A stretch of 64,000 bases of DNA from positions 649,501-713,500 of the forward strand of contig JASJOG010000168.1 in NCBI GenBank assembly GCA_030142905.1, read 5' to 3'. Shown here one piece after another: positions 47,294 through 57,179 of the stretch. The position numbers and the translations under genes were made by a program. This DNA comes from Heliopora coerulea. Lineage: Eukaryota; Cnidaria; Anthozoa; Scleralcyonacea; Helioporidae. Position 1 is the first letter of the stretch, and each line of letters starts with the position of its first letter. Under the pieces are notes generated by a model. That model was given only the letters and a program-made list of their open reading frames with translations, searched no databases and was not told where the DNA came from.

Positions 47294-48976
47294 TGAGGCC
47301 ACCCAACTAAATATTCAACTGAAGAGGAGAGAAAAGCAGTACATAATAAACAAAGCAAACACTGGAATAATACACATTTTTGGTACTGTGATTCTTGTGG
47401 TTTTAATATGTTAATTAGAAATAAGGCTAAACATACTTGTCAAACTCATTAATAATTCATGAAGAAAAAACAAAAGAAATACATAAACAGTATTTAGAAA
47501 TCAGAGGAAAATTACAGCTGAATTTTCACTGGTTTATCTTTTGATTCTCTTCTAAAAATGACAAAGCAAGAATTGGAACTAATCAGTGATGTTGACCAGT
47601 ATCAGTTCATAGAACGTGGTATGAGAGGTGGTATTAGCTATAAAGCACATCAATATGCTAAAGCTAATGATAGAAACCTTCCAGACTATAACAAAAATGA
47701 GCCAGATAGCTTTATCACCTACCTCAATGCAAACAATCTATATGGTTACGCGATGAGTCAATATCTTCCAACAGGTGGTTTCAAATGGTTGAGTGAAAAG
47801 CAAATTAGAAAGCTAGATTTATCCAAGTATACTGACACATTAAAAAAAGGCCTGATACTGGAGGTTGACCTAGAATATCCTAAATATCTTCACAACGAGC
47901 ATAACAGCTATCTGTTAGCACCTGAAAAGATTAAAATAACTGATTCAATGCTTTCTAATTATCAACAAAAAATAAAACAGAAATAAAACATCCCCATAGG
48001 ACAGATAGAAAAGCTGGTTCCAAATCTGATGGATAAGGACAACTATATTCTCCACTACCAGAATCTACAGCTGTATTTAGATCTCGGATTGAAAATCAAA
48101 AAGGTCAACAGAGCGCTCGAATTCAATCAAGCGCCGTGGATAAAGCCGTATATTGATTTTAATACAACTAAAAGAGTAGCAGCCAAAAACACATTTGAGA
48201 AAAACTTTTTCAAACTTATGAATAATTCTGTCTTTGGTAAAATGGTGGAGAATATTAGAAAGTGGCAATATGTAAAACTAATAAATGATGGGAAGAAATT
48301 CCTGAAACTAACAGCAAAACCGACCTTTGTTTCATCAAAAATCATTAATGAAGACTTAGTTGCTGTTCATGTTAAAAAGCCTATAGTAAAGCTAAATAAG
48401 CCATCATATATTGGGATGTCAATCCTTGATATTTCCAAAACTCTAACATGTAGCTTCCACTGACTAGTAAATGAAAAACTTTAAAAACCAGCTTCTATTT
48501 ACAGACAAGGATTCATTGTGTTGTAAGGTGGAGCATAAAAATGTGTATAAAATGTTTTATAAAAGTAAAGAATTGTTTGATAATAGCGACTTTCCAAAAG
48601 ATAGTCCTTATTATTTTGATGATAATAAGAAGGTAATTGGTAAATACAAATGTGAAGAAGGTCAAAACCTGATAACCGAATTTGTTGGCCTGCAGTGAAA
48701 GATGTATAGTTAAAGATCACTAGACGGTTACGAAGGCAAAACAGCTAAGGACATCAAGAGATCAGTCATCAAGAAAGATATTAAGTTTAATAACTATATG
48801 TTCTTTTTAACGGTAAACAGTCTATGAATACCATGAAGACTATCAGAAGTGTTAATCATAAGATAGGTAGTTATGAAGTTAATAAAGTCTCACTATCATG
48901 TTTTGATGATAAACGTTATATTCTAAATGATGGAATAAGCAATTTGGCTTATGGTCATAAGGATATCACTGATTAG
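47294..48976 (+). pseudogene. Protein-primed DNA polymerase B, decayed
   Basis: A leading fragment (47294-47449) has a C2H2-like finger, FWYCDSCGFNMLIRNKAKHT. From 47558 the polymerase is visible: GGISYKAHQYAKAN, then motif A reading YLNANNLYGYAMSQYLP, motif B KLMNNSVFGKMVENIRK (about 48210-48260) and motif C LLFTDKDSLCC (about 48490-48520). The tail ending NLAYGHKDITD stops at 48974-48976. Lesions: an in-frame TAA at 47984-47986, a frameshift after 48463 and another beyond 48698. Motif A has Asn where the metal-binding Asp is expected, and motif C reads DKD instead of DTD, so the enzyme was already inactive. No other viral-type genes are present. Confidence 0.8.
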
Positions 48977-49103
48977 TTTTCAGGTATCACCAATAGGCAA
49001 TACCTTTTTGGTAGATGTAAAAATTTGATCTGAGGCTTATATCGAATAGTGGATGCGATCTGACAGTTGTATTAGGCGGGCTGGTACCACCATATACTAT
49101 ACT

Positions 49104-50839
49104 AGTAAACCAGTATATTTTATACCGGATTATTTTATATAGGACATGGAAAACATTTTTTTGGTGTTCCATGGTTCATTACCTCAGGTTCAACTTGTGG
49201 GCCAAGCATGGTTGTGTTTTCTTAATTAATTGAGAAGAGATTCTTCCCTCAAGTGATCTGCTAAGTGAAAATTGACTAGATTACAAACTAATAAAATATA
49301 AATCTTCAAATCCAATGGATTAAGTCAATGGTTGACCCTATTGTCCTACAATCTCACTTCAGTTGATCTGATGGCAGATGGTTTTACCAGGTATTCTTTT
49401 TAGAATTAGAAAAAGGCATGAAATATTTCCCTTTTCTTTGTGAAGCCTATTTGTGTATTTGTGATTAAAACTTTGATTCAATCCAACTTCTAAAAATTCT
49501 GTCTACACTTGACTTCTCAGAATTTCTGTTTAATCCTGTTTCTTCCTATAATCTGTACAGGTCTGTATCTGAAATGGAAAAAAGTCATATAAGTAGGACC
49601 ACAGCCCAAGGGGATATGAGGGGACTGAGCCCCCCAAATAGAATTTCAGCACCCTCAAAAGAAATGTAAGATATATATTTCTGTTTGCAATAAGTTGTTA
49701 GAGCATGGAATTGTTTTAGAATTGATATACTGCAATGTATCACATGGCATGTGACAGAAGCATTTTGACTTATTTCAAAATTTTAGTTATTTTATTTTAT
49801 TTGATATTTTCCTTTTTCTTCTTCAACGTTCAACAGATTTATGGCTTATCTACTTTAACAAATTATTAACTTATTGCATAGCAACAGTCACACTGTGAAA
49901 ACCATCAAACCATAAGAAACATCAGAAAAATTTGAAATGCTGCCAGCCTGCCATATCTGAAATATTGATGCAGAAACTAAGATGAGTTAGCTAAAAGTTA
50001 TGGCTAAAACATCAGTATATCCAGTAAATTGTCAACATATATATCTAACTGCCAATAATTATTTTTACTACATAAAATCACTTTTGGCTGTTGAGAATGT
50101 CTTCCCACGTATTCAGAAATCACAGTTTCAACTTTTGCATTCTCTTTGTTTGCAAGAGTTATTTTCAAACATCTTGAATAAAATAAATTTTTCTTCTTTG
50201 ACACTTTGCACTGCAAATATTAGTAGTTTGTTGTTGCGTTAACTTGAATTCTGTCCATAAGTTATGAGCTCCCCTGGATAATTTATTGCCTCCTGGGACA
50301 ACAGGCTGGTTAAGTGTGAAAATCTGGGGGCAACGGAGCAAATGCTCCCCCAAAATTAGAGAATATGAGTGGTGTAATGAGAACATTTCTACTTGGGGTT
50401 CTTGATGCTACCTTAGTGAAACTTGACAGGGCCAGTGTTTAGTACAGACTAGTTGACATGCATCTGTCACACTGAAATATTTCAATTTATGCATCTAATT
50501 GTGGAAATTTCCAGCTTGAAAGTGTTTAAAGGTTACATTACTCATCCTATTGTACTAATCCAGGGTATTCTGTAGGTGCTGGGTTTCCTAAGCCACCTGG
50601 CAGTTATGCCATTGGAGAAACAGATAATTTGCACACATTTTTTGACTGGTACAAAAATTGTAGTAAATCTTAAAATTCAGGCCGACCTTTCTTTACCCTC
50701 CCTCAATTTTTAATTTGGAACTTCTGTTGTAACAGTTATGTAATCTGCAACATTTTTTTTATCATAACTTAAGATTAATTGAAGTCTTAATAAAACACAA
50801 GATTATGTATCATTAGGGTGAAGTCGTTTGAAAAATTGA
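49104..50839. other. Non-coding, nothing recognised
   Basis: AT-rich, with short random open frames on both strands and no splice-bounded coding stretch. Two patches with homopolymer C (CCCCCCAAATAG near 49632; CCCCCAAAATTAG near 50350) may be ends of old elements, but no partners were found. Confidence 0.45.
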
Positions 50840-50926
50840 TTAAATCGTCTTTGGCTCAGTTTCATTAAGGTATTCCTGTACATTTTGACAAAATTTCGCC
50901 ATTTCTCGCTTGAGCTTCTCTGTCAT

Positions 50927-51349
50927 AAAACCATGACCAGCCGACAACTTCAAAAAGTATAAAATAAAACATATTCCGAAGAATAAAGTCATCTTGAGAA
51001 CTCAAGATATGAGTCAAATTATGCACACTTGTTATCAGTTAGCCCAATTGTTCTATTCACGCTCAACTGCTTTATTAATGGTGGTGAGAACTTCTAATTA
51101 GCACTTAGCATCTCAACATCTCAGCATGTAAATTAGGGATTACCGGTAGTGTTCCTAATTCTGTCTCGATGATGTCATCACACCTCCTGTATATAGACTC
51201 TGGCATGTTTTTGTAATTATCATTCTGTCTGAAGATGACTTTGGAATAAAGTCGAAATATCACAGTTTCAACAATAGTTTTATCTTGCATTGACTCATAT
51301 CTTGAGTTCTCAAGATGACTTTATTCTTCGGAATATGTTTTATTTTATA
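50927..51349 (-). mobile_element. Penelope-derived foldback, 423 bp, with 12-bp target duplication
   Basis: CTTCTCTGTCAT is exact at 50915-50926 and 51350-51361. Inverted arms (about 50959-51018 and 51289-51349) include AAGTATAAAATAAAACATAT and TTCCGAAGAATAAAGTCATC. They match the ends of the Penelope element at 26706-30276 (AATACAAAATAAAACAAATTCCG). Like that element it has a one-sided tail (AGCCGACAACTT here, AGCAGACAACTT there). It has no coding capacity, so it is a non-autonomous member. A CTGAAGA...stem...CGAAA motif lies at 51229-51263. Confidence 0.85.
51229..51263 (+). ncRNA. Possible hammerhead-like motif in Penelope foldback
   Basis: CTGAAGA is followed by a hairpin (GACTTT-GGAAT-AAAGTC) and GAAA, the order of the hammerhead core CUGANGA - stem II - GAAA. 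One extra U separates core and stem. Penelope-like elements are known to carry hammerhead ribozymes. I did not find a convincing stem III with cleavage site, so activity is uncertain. Confidence 0.3.
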
Positions 51350-51410
51350 CTTCTCTGTCATGGTGTGTAACTTTGAGAATACTGTGTCAGTTTCCACTTT
51401 AATTCCTTAT

Positions 51411-52222
51411 TTAAAATATGGACCGTCATAGTCGAATGAGTGCGATTATGCGAGCAGTTGTAAAGCGTATTTAGAGGATATTTACACGAGGCCAGATTGA
51501 ATTTGAATTCGACGGGAACCTGAATCGACATGAAATATTAATTAGTTTTCAGTCCGTACCATATTAATGTCCCTTTATTGTCTATTCAAAAACCGGACCG
51601 ATTTAATCATAATAATAACAATAATTTAACGATTCAACGATGAGTGTCCGGATATATCTTGTGCCTAGAACAAATGAACAAATGAGAGAACAACACAAAA
51701 ACGAAGAGAGAACAGAAGACAAAAAAACAAAATTCAGGCATTACAGGGTTAAGTGAAGCGTATTGTGAAATCATTCGGTTCTAAATGCAGAACTGACTCA
51801 ATTTTTCAATCGATTTGCTTGAGATTTTGGTCGTATCTCTAGTAAATTGCCCTTCAGAAGACCAAGGCATAGTCAAATAATACCCAAGAGAAATTTACGT
51901 TCTCTAGTTAATCAGATAGAAAAAGTTGGAAAATAATCCTTCAAAATATTGTGTACAACCTTTAAATTGTAATCCTCAGTGGAATTCGTTGATGTACTAA
52001 ATGAAATTTATATGTGAAATACCATCCAACAAAAACATATATAGACCTCTCAAAACAGCGTCTTTGTTTATCGAAAATTTTATATGTAAACAACGCGTGT
52101 GCTCCATAAACGATCGAGATTTTCCCAAAAGGAAACAAATAGTCCAGAGTGCGTTTACGGTAGGTCGTCATATCGTTTAATTAAATATGATTAGCGTTTC
52201 GAATTCGAACAGTTTTATTTCT
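51411..52222. other. Non-coding, nothing recognised
   Basis: AT-rich sequence upstream of the split exon. No exon or element ends identified. Confidence 0.45.
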
Positions 52223-52389
52223 CTTAATACGGACGCTCTCAAGCTGTTCTCTCAGAAAAACTTTCTGATTCTCTGACGGGAATCGAACCCGTAACCTTAT
52301 GATCGCCGGTGAAAAGGTTACGGGTTCGATTCCCGTCAGGGTCTCAGAAAGTTTTTCTGAGAGAACAGCTTGAGAGCGTGCGTATTAAG
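52223..52389. repeat. Long palindrome containing two facing tRNA T-arms
   Basis: Near-perfect inverted arms from CTTAATACG (52223) to CGTATTAAG (52389) with about 18 loop bases. Each arm has a perfect 5-bp T-arm with TTCGATT loop, ACGGGTTCGATTCCCGT, on the + strand at 52320-52336 and inverted at 52276-52292. A complete tRNA cloverleaf is not formed. It looks like the 3' half of a tRNA or tRNA-SINE copied as a foldback. Confidence 0.75.
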
Positions 52390-52457
52390 AACATAATTAC
52401 CAAGCTACCACAAACACATCAGTTCTATTTCTGTTACAAACAGCATGTTATAGTTAA

Positions 52458-52671
52458 GGTAAAAAGTTAAAAGGTTGATAAGTACTGTAACTGATCTCAA
52501 AGAATATCAACGTTTCGACCAAAGGTCCTTCGTCAGGAAAGAAAGGTCGTTTCTTTCCTGCCGAAGGGACGCCTTTGCTGGAAACGTTGATATTCTTTGA
52601 GATCAGTTGCGGCACTTACCAACCTTTTAACTTTTTTCCTTATCACTGTCTACGCAGTATTCTATTGTTAT
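52458..52671. mobile_element. Penelope-derived foldback, 214 bp, with 16-bp target duplication
   Basis: AGCATGTTATAGTTAA is exact at 52442-52457 and 52672-52687. Inverted arms share AAAGTTAAAAGGTTGATAAG and ACTGATCTCAAAGAATATCA. The loop holds CTGACGA - stem - GAAACGTTGATAT on the minus strand (plus 52506-52537) and a decayed copy CTGCCGA...GAAACGTTGATAT on the + strand (52558-52592), the hammerhead-like motif typical of Penelope ends. It has a one-sided right tail, like the elements at 50927 and 26706. No coding capacity. Confidence 0.75.
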
Positions 52672-52805
52672 AGCATGTTATAGTTAATTCTATTCAACTT
52701 ACGAAGGCGTTCCGCTTTGTAAAGATTCAATTTTTAAGTTCTGTCTTCAAACAGGAATACTCTTGGGCGCATTATTCTGGGTCACCAGTGCGAGTCTACA
52801 TAGAG

Positions 52806-52930
52806 CAGTGGTTCCCAACCTGGGGTCCGCGGACCCCTTGGGGGTCCCTCAAACAATTTTTGGTGGTCCGCCGAGACTAAGGGGTCCGCCGGGGGTTAGC
52901 GCAAAAAGGACGGGGTCTGCAGAAGGTAAC
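52806..52930 (+). mobile_element. hAT left-end fragment
   Basis: CAGTGGTTCCCAACCTGGGG followed by subterminal GGTCCGCGGACCCC and GGGGTCCGCCG motifs is a characteristic hAT left end. No matching right end or target duplication was found nearby. Confidence 0.55.
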
Positions 52931-53188
52931 TTTTTCTTTTTAGCAAATGACTACCTGCAATATTGGTTCAACTATTTTTTATTGCAAACTACCAGTCAAT
53001 ATGGCAAATTCCGAAGGGTGTAGGTGTAACATAAGAACTCGTAATTTTGAGGTTTTAACAGGTCACAGTTTCATCTCATGTTACATGCAGCTACGCTTCG
53101 CCTGTTCACCCCGAGCTTTGTTCGTACAGAAAAAGTTCTCCAGCGTTTATCTCTTCATATCATAGCAGACACACTTTTTGACTTTTAC

Positions 53189-53301
53189 CTGCTTGAATTG
53201 CTCTTGAGAAGTTGATAACCTCGACATTTGTCGCATCTTCAGTCTTCTCACAAACCTTACATTCTCTTGATTAGTTTGCCAAGTCTCCAGGTTGTCAAAA
53301 A
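53189..53301 (-). CDS. Coiled-coil exon of unknown gene
   Basis: Between acceptor ...ATGATAG and donor GTAAAA the minus strand reads 37 codons in one frame, FDNLETWQTNQENVRFVRRL and KMRQMSRLSTSQEQFKQ. Strongly basic and helical. It lies in the opposite direction to the cullin exon 120 bp away. It may belong with the terminal exon at 50840-51405, but the join would need an intermediate exon to restore phase. Confidence 0.45.
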
Positions 53302-53423
53302 CTATCATACTTTACACCAAATCGTTCTTCTTTAACAGCCCTCAGAAGTATCCGTTGACGTCGCTTGGGAGTCCTTTGCCAAGTCAAACTTAATTTTATT
53401 CATTTTTATAATTTTTCCAACAG

Positions 53424-53618
53424 GAGGGCATCGTACGGATTATGAAGATGCGGAAAAGTATATCCAATGCACAACTGCAGACCGAACTCGTTGAAATTTT
53501 AAAAAATATGTTCATACCTCAAAAGAAGATGATCAAAGAACAAATCGAATGGCTCATCGATCACAAATACATAAAGAGAGACGAAAATGACATCAACCAA
53601 TTCATATATTTAGCCTAA
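53424..53618 (+). CDS. CUL5: Cullin-5 homologue, last exon (neddylation/WHB domain)
   Basis: After a good polypyrimidine tract and acceptor (TTTTTCCAACAG) the exon encodes 64 residues and TAA. RIMKMRKSISNAQLQTELVE and ILKNMFIPQKKMIKEQIEWL are the C-terminal winged helix of animal cullin-5, and the protein ends in IYLA. The first MK lysine (RIMKMRK) is the expected NEDD8 acceptor. Cullin-5 is the scaffold of SOCS-box ubiquitin ligases with RBX2. I could not find the preceding cullin exons in the 2-3 kb upstream on the same strand, so they lie further away or this is a displaced exon. Frame and sequence are intact. Confidence 0.9.
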   Translation, partial: EGIVRIMKMRKSISNAQLQTELVEILKNMFIPQKKMIKEQIEWLIDHKYIKRDENDINQFIYLA

Positions 53619-54738
53619 CTTTGGCGGGCCTACTAAACTGGATTTTAGGAGGTTTTTATCATAGTGGAATCGGACAGACGACTTCTTGGCGATTTCGTCA
53701 CATGGCTGACTCAAGAAGCTAATCAGTGCCCATTTTTCCTCCCTCCGGAAAGTACAGTATTTTTTTAGCTAATGACCACCTCTTTCTTTGATACAGTAGT
53801 CAGGCAAAATATTTATCGTGGAAACAGAAGTTTTGGTTGTCAGACAAGCTTGGAGGAGTCTTATAGACATAAACATTCGTACACACAGACACCCACAAAC
53901 TAACACTGTCCTACAACTATTGAGGGACGAACGAATTAAGAAAACTTTTATTTAATATATCGACAGATAAAGTGAGTAGAAAACGAAAATCATTTGAATG
54001 AGATCGTACCAATGTATCTTAGACTGACGAGGAGAAGTTAGTTTGATGTCATTTTCATACAAAAACAATTGCTAAATTGCATTTAGTCTCAAAGGACATT
54101 TACAAGAGCCCAAACCATGTTCGCGTTTTCTTCTCAAATTCTGCCAGTCGGTAAAATACCCAGATGCATCTACAAGCAAACAGAGCTTAAAACCGACTAT
54201 TTTGAGCCGCAAGAGAGCATCCACAGACGTGGAACGCTCACGAAATGAGAAGTCTGGAAAATGGCCGTTAACACTACAGTCTTAAAGTAGTATCGACATA
54301 TGCTTGGAACGCAGTGACAATCTTTGGTGTGTAACAGCGAGAGGTTTGACGAGTTGCTGGTGGCAAACGTATGGTCATTGGTGTCAATGGAAACCTGTCA
54401 CTAAGCTGACGACTTATAACTGTGTCCATAGTTAAATAGTTGATAAAGTCATGTATATCCTAATTTCTTCGAAGCAAACTCGCGAAGCGATGTTTTTTCG
54501 TAGTTCCTAACTTGGTAGTGAAGACAGTCCTCGGAATTACCGTTCGTTGTTCATTTCGACTTTTTTTTTCCCTTGCCCAAGAAAGGTTGACTGTTAATTG
54601 TTTTTTGAATTCGCTCATTAAAAGCTGAACAAACAACTTTTCGGGCATTTGGTTGAAGAATAGGTTTTCACACAGTTTGTTCCATGGGTAATTTGTGTGA
54701 TTGAACTTCTGTAAGAAGCATATTTTTTTAACAAGAAT
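53619..54738. other. Cullin 3' flank and upstream region of next gene
   Basis: No coding stretch recognised. It presumably includes the 3' UTR of the cullin and the promoter of the gene starting at 54739. Confidence 0.45.
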
Positions 54739-57179
54739 ATGTCTGGGATAACTGTCTTGCCTTGGAACACGTTCTTGTCATATTCCGAAGGAGAGGTGAG
54801 GTAATCTGATATTTTATTTGAATTTTTTACACAATGTAGATGAACATTTGATATTTTCCATTTACTGAATCGATTTTACTGTCGTCGTTATAGTGTAAAC
54901 TGAGGCGAGATCTGAATAATTCTGAATGTGACCAGTCGAGTTGACGCATGGTCCCTGCACACATATTTCGAAGCGGTTCAGTTATTTTCCTCAATTATTT
55001 TTAGGTTTTCACGAAGCATGTACTGAAAGGTTTTTCTTAAGAGTCCAGTCAAAATTTTGGCAACTCTGTCCTAATGCAGGGGCTTTGGCGTTTTTCGTAA
55101 GAATGGTCGAATCTTCAAGTGAATAAAAGTTTAAAATTTGGATGAATCACTGAGACAAACAACGAAGTCGATAAAAAGTTCTAAAAAAAAATGAACAGCT
55201 ACAAAAATTATCATGAATTCGGGAGGAGACGATGAAGTAGTCCGGTTTCTAATTTCCTATTCACTTTTCTTTTTCCTTTTTATTATCAGTTGATACATTA
55301 AATCGTTGTATCCTTTGATGGTATTGAATTGTATTCCTTGTTTTGTTCAGGACAAACAAAAGTACTTTCCCAAAGAAGACTTACTGATCATTGGCTGCGA
55401 AACAACTGACTAACTGGCCAGCGGTAAGTTCAGTAAAAACGTTGGAGGATTTGGAGATGGCCCAAGTCCAATTGTTCACCAGGCCCTTAATATTGGCCGT
55501 GCAGTGTGGAAAGCATGTTCCGGCTGGGCAAAGGTATGTGTGAACACTTTGCTTTACCGGCGAAAGAACATACTAATTTATGTACAGATTAAAATAGTTG
55601 TATTAATGTTTCCGGTAGGAAAAGCAGACATTTAACGTAATTACTGAGGTCCAGTCATTAATTTGTTCTTCAAGTTCCCCATACCAACCATAAATTATGA
55701 AATATCAGTAAAATTGGTCCATGCTATATATGACTTGACCGTGCTGTTGGGCATAGTAACCATAATTAAGCTAATAACATAGTCTTCGCTAACCATAGTT
55801 GAAGTCAATCACCTTTTTATTCAACTGCTCTCTGTTGTATTCTATGATTGCATTTTCTGACAAGTATTTTATTCACCAATATTGTGAGATTTAATATTTT
55901 CAGATAATGTCATGTCTTTGTCTTACATTTTTCCCTTCTCTCACTTTATTATCCACCTTTCCTAAGACTGAATAACCGTGGAAGGATTCTTGGTCCCTCT
56001 GATCTGGAGTGGTTGGTCATGCCCAGTACTACTCCGTGGAATGAATCCTATTATCCTGTGGGTACTGGAGCCCAGGACCCACGGCCTGAGCAGTTCCTGC
56101 AGGTACAATTTGCCGTCGTAATTGACACTTCACACCCGGCAATAGAAAGACAGCTTAAAGATGGATTCAGATCAGCCGAGGTCTTGTTAAGAAAGAATAA
56201 AGCTTTCTATGTTGAAGTAAGTATCGCTTGGAGGTACTGAAGAACAGGCCAGGCAGCAAATGAATTTTATTTAACATAAAAATGCACATTTATACACATC
56301 GAGGCATATACTGAGCTTGTTCATATCCAAATACACGTACTTTTGTACATAAACGTAAATACAAATAATTATATTACATGCAAACACAGGATATCTGCGC
56401 GCTGCGCTTTTAAAACTTTATCGAAGTCTTGACTGTTCAGATCGAGCCGATAGGCTGAAGTCCATTGAGTTAAAACCGAGATGAAATTTTTCCTTTACGG
56501 GGCGACTGCGTTTCGTAAATATTTATAACTTATTTACTGCTCCACCTATTTTTGTTCATTTAACTGGTTTTTTTTTGTCAATGTTGTAGAATTTTTGTGG
56601 ATGGGTATAGCCGGCGTGGTCCAAACTTTAAAAACCCAAACCACTTGTTAACTACTCAGAACGCTCAGATGGCAACCGGACCAGGGAAAATAAACATATA
56701 TTTGCCCATACGTATAGTCTGTGGTGACTTCACGTAATACGATGTACGAAATAGATATATGTACATACACACATAAAGGTATACAAGCGTATTCGGTTGA
56801 GTCACAACGTCATACCATTTCACTTCACTGAAATCTCGATATTTCATTTTTGTTTTAGTTTGACTTTAATGCCATGATTCTTGACTGGTGGTTAAACCAA
56901 GGACCCAAACATTGGCTCAAATTCGTCTGCATGGACACAGCATATTGTGTTGGTGGGCGTGTTGGGGTGACCAACACCAGTGAGCCATGTCACGCCCTAG
57001 ATTTTGGAGTATGGTGGTCCCTTTGCCTTCCATGTTACTGTTTGTTGGCCATCCCTTATAAGGTGTGGAGAAGACTTGTTTGCCAAATATGGGATCATCA
57101 ACTCAAGATCAAAGGGAATGTTCAGGTCGTTTCGAATATTGAAGACTTACTAATGTACAAACGAGCCTTGATGTCGTAG
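54739..57179 (+). pseudogene. Four-exon gene of unknown function with stop and frame break
   Basis: Exon 1 54739-54795 starts at ATG (MSGITVLPWNTFLSYSEGE, donor GTGAGG). Exon 2 55351-55533 continues in phase 0 (DKQKYFPKEDLLIIGCETTD) and, after TAA at 55411-55413, LASGKFSKNVGGFGDGPSPI to SGWAK at donor GTATGTG. Exon 3 55967-56216 (NNRGRILGPSDLEWLVMPST through to KAFYVE). Exon 4 56859-57179 (FDFNAMILDWWLNQGPKHWL, then a hydrophobic Trp/Cys-rich stretch, ending YKRALMS). Exons 1-2 and 3-4 join in frame, but exon 2 to 3 is off by one base at the only visible splice sites. The codons around the lesions look fully coding, so decay is recent or the lesions are assembly errors. I do not recognise the family. 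Total about 269 residues. Confidence 0.65.

Larger units (their letters stand above)
46691..49103 (+). mobile_element. TIR element carrying DNA polymerase B (Polinton/adintovirus-like remnant)
   Basis: Inverted ends of about 86 bp (46691-46776 and 49018-49103), roughly 85 percent alike, both starting AGTATA. Polinton ends also start with AG, but I found no 6-bp target duplication. Inside are seven degenerate 25-bp repeats (46743-47053) and one decayed gene for a protein-primed family B polymerase. At 2.4 kb it is far shorter than a whole Polinton and has no integrase, protease or capsid genes, so it is a deletion derivative or a different polymerase-bearing TIR element. Confidence 0.7.
50840..51405 (-). 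pseudogene. Terminal coiled-coil exon of an unknown gene, split by a foldback element
   Basis: Removing the insertion at 50927-51349 and one target copy, the minus strand reads on without stop from the acceptor (...AATAAG at 51406) through IKVETDTVFSKLHTMTEKLK and REMAKFCQNVQEYLNETEPK to TAA at 50840-50842. The composition is that of a helical coiled-coil C-terminus. I do not recognise the protein. With the insertion in place, MTEK is followed by about 29 foreign residues and a stop, so the natural C-terminus is lost in this haplotype unless the element is spliced out. An upstream exon of the same strand may be 53301-53189, but the phases do not fit directly. Confidence 0.6.

Noticed and set aside
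52223..52389. A functional tRNA gene
   Set aside because: T-arms are perfect, but no D-arm, anticodon arm or acceptor stem can be paired with them.
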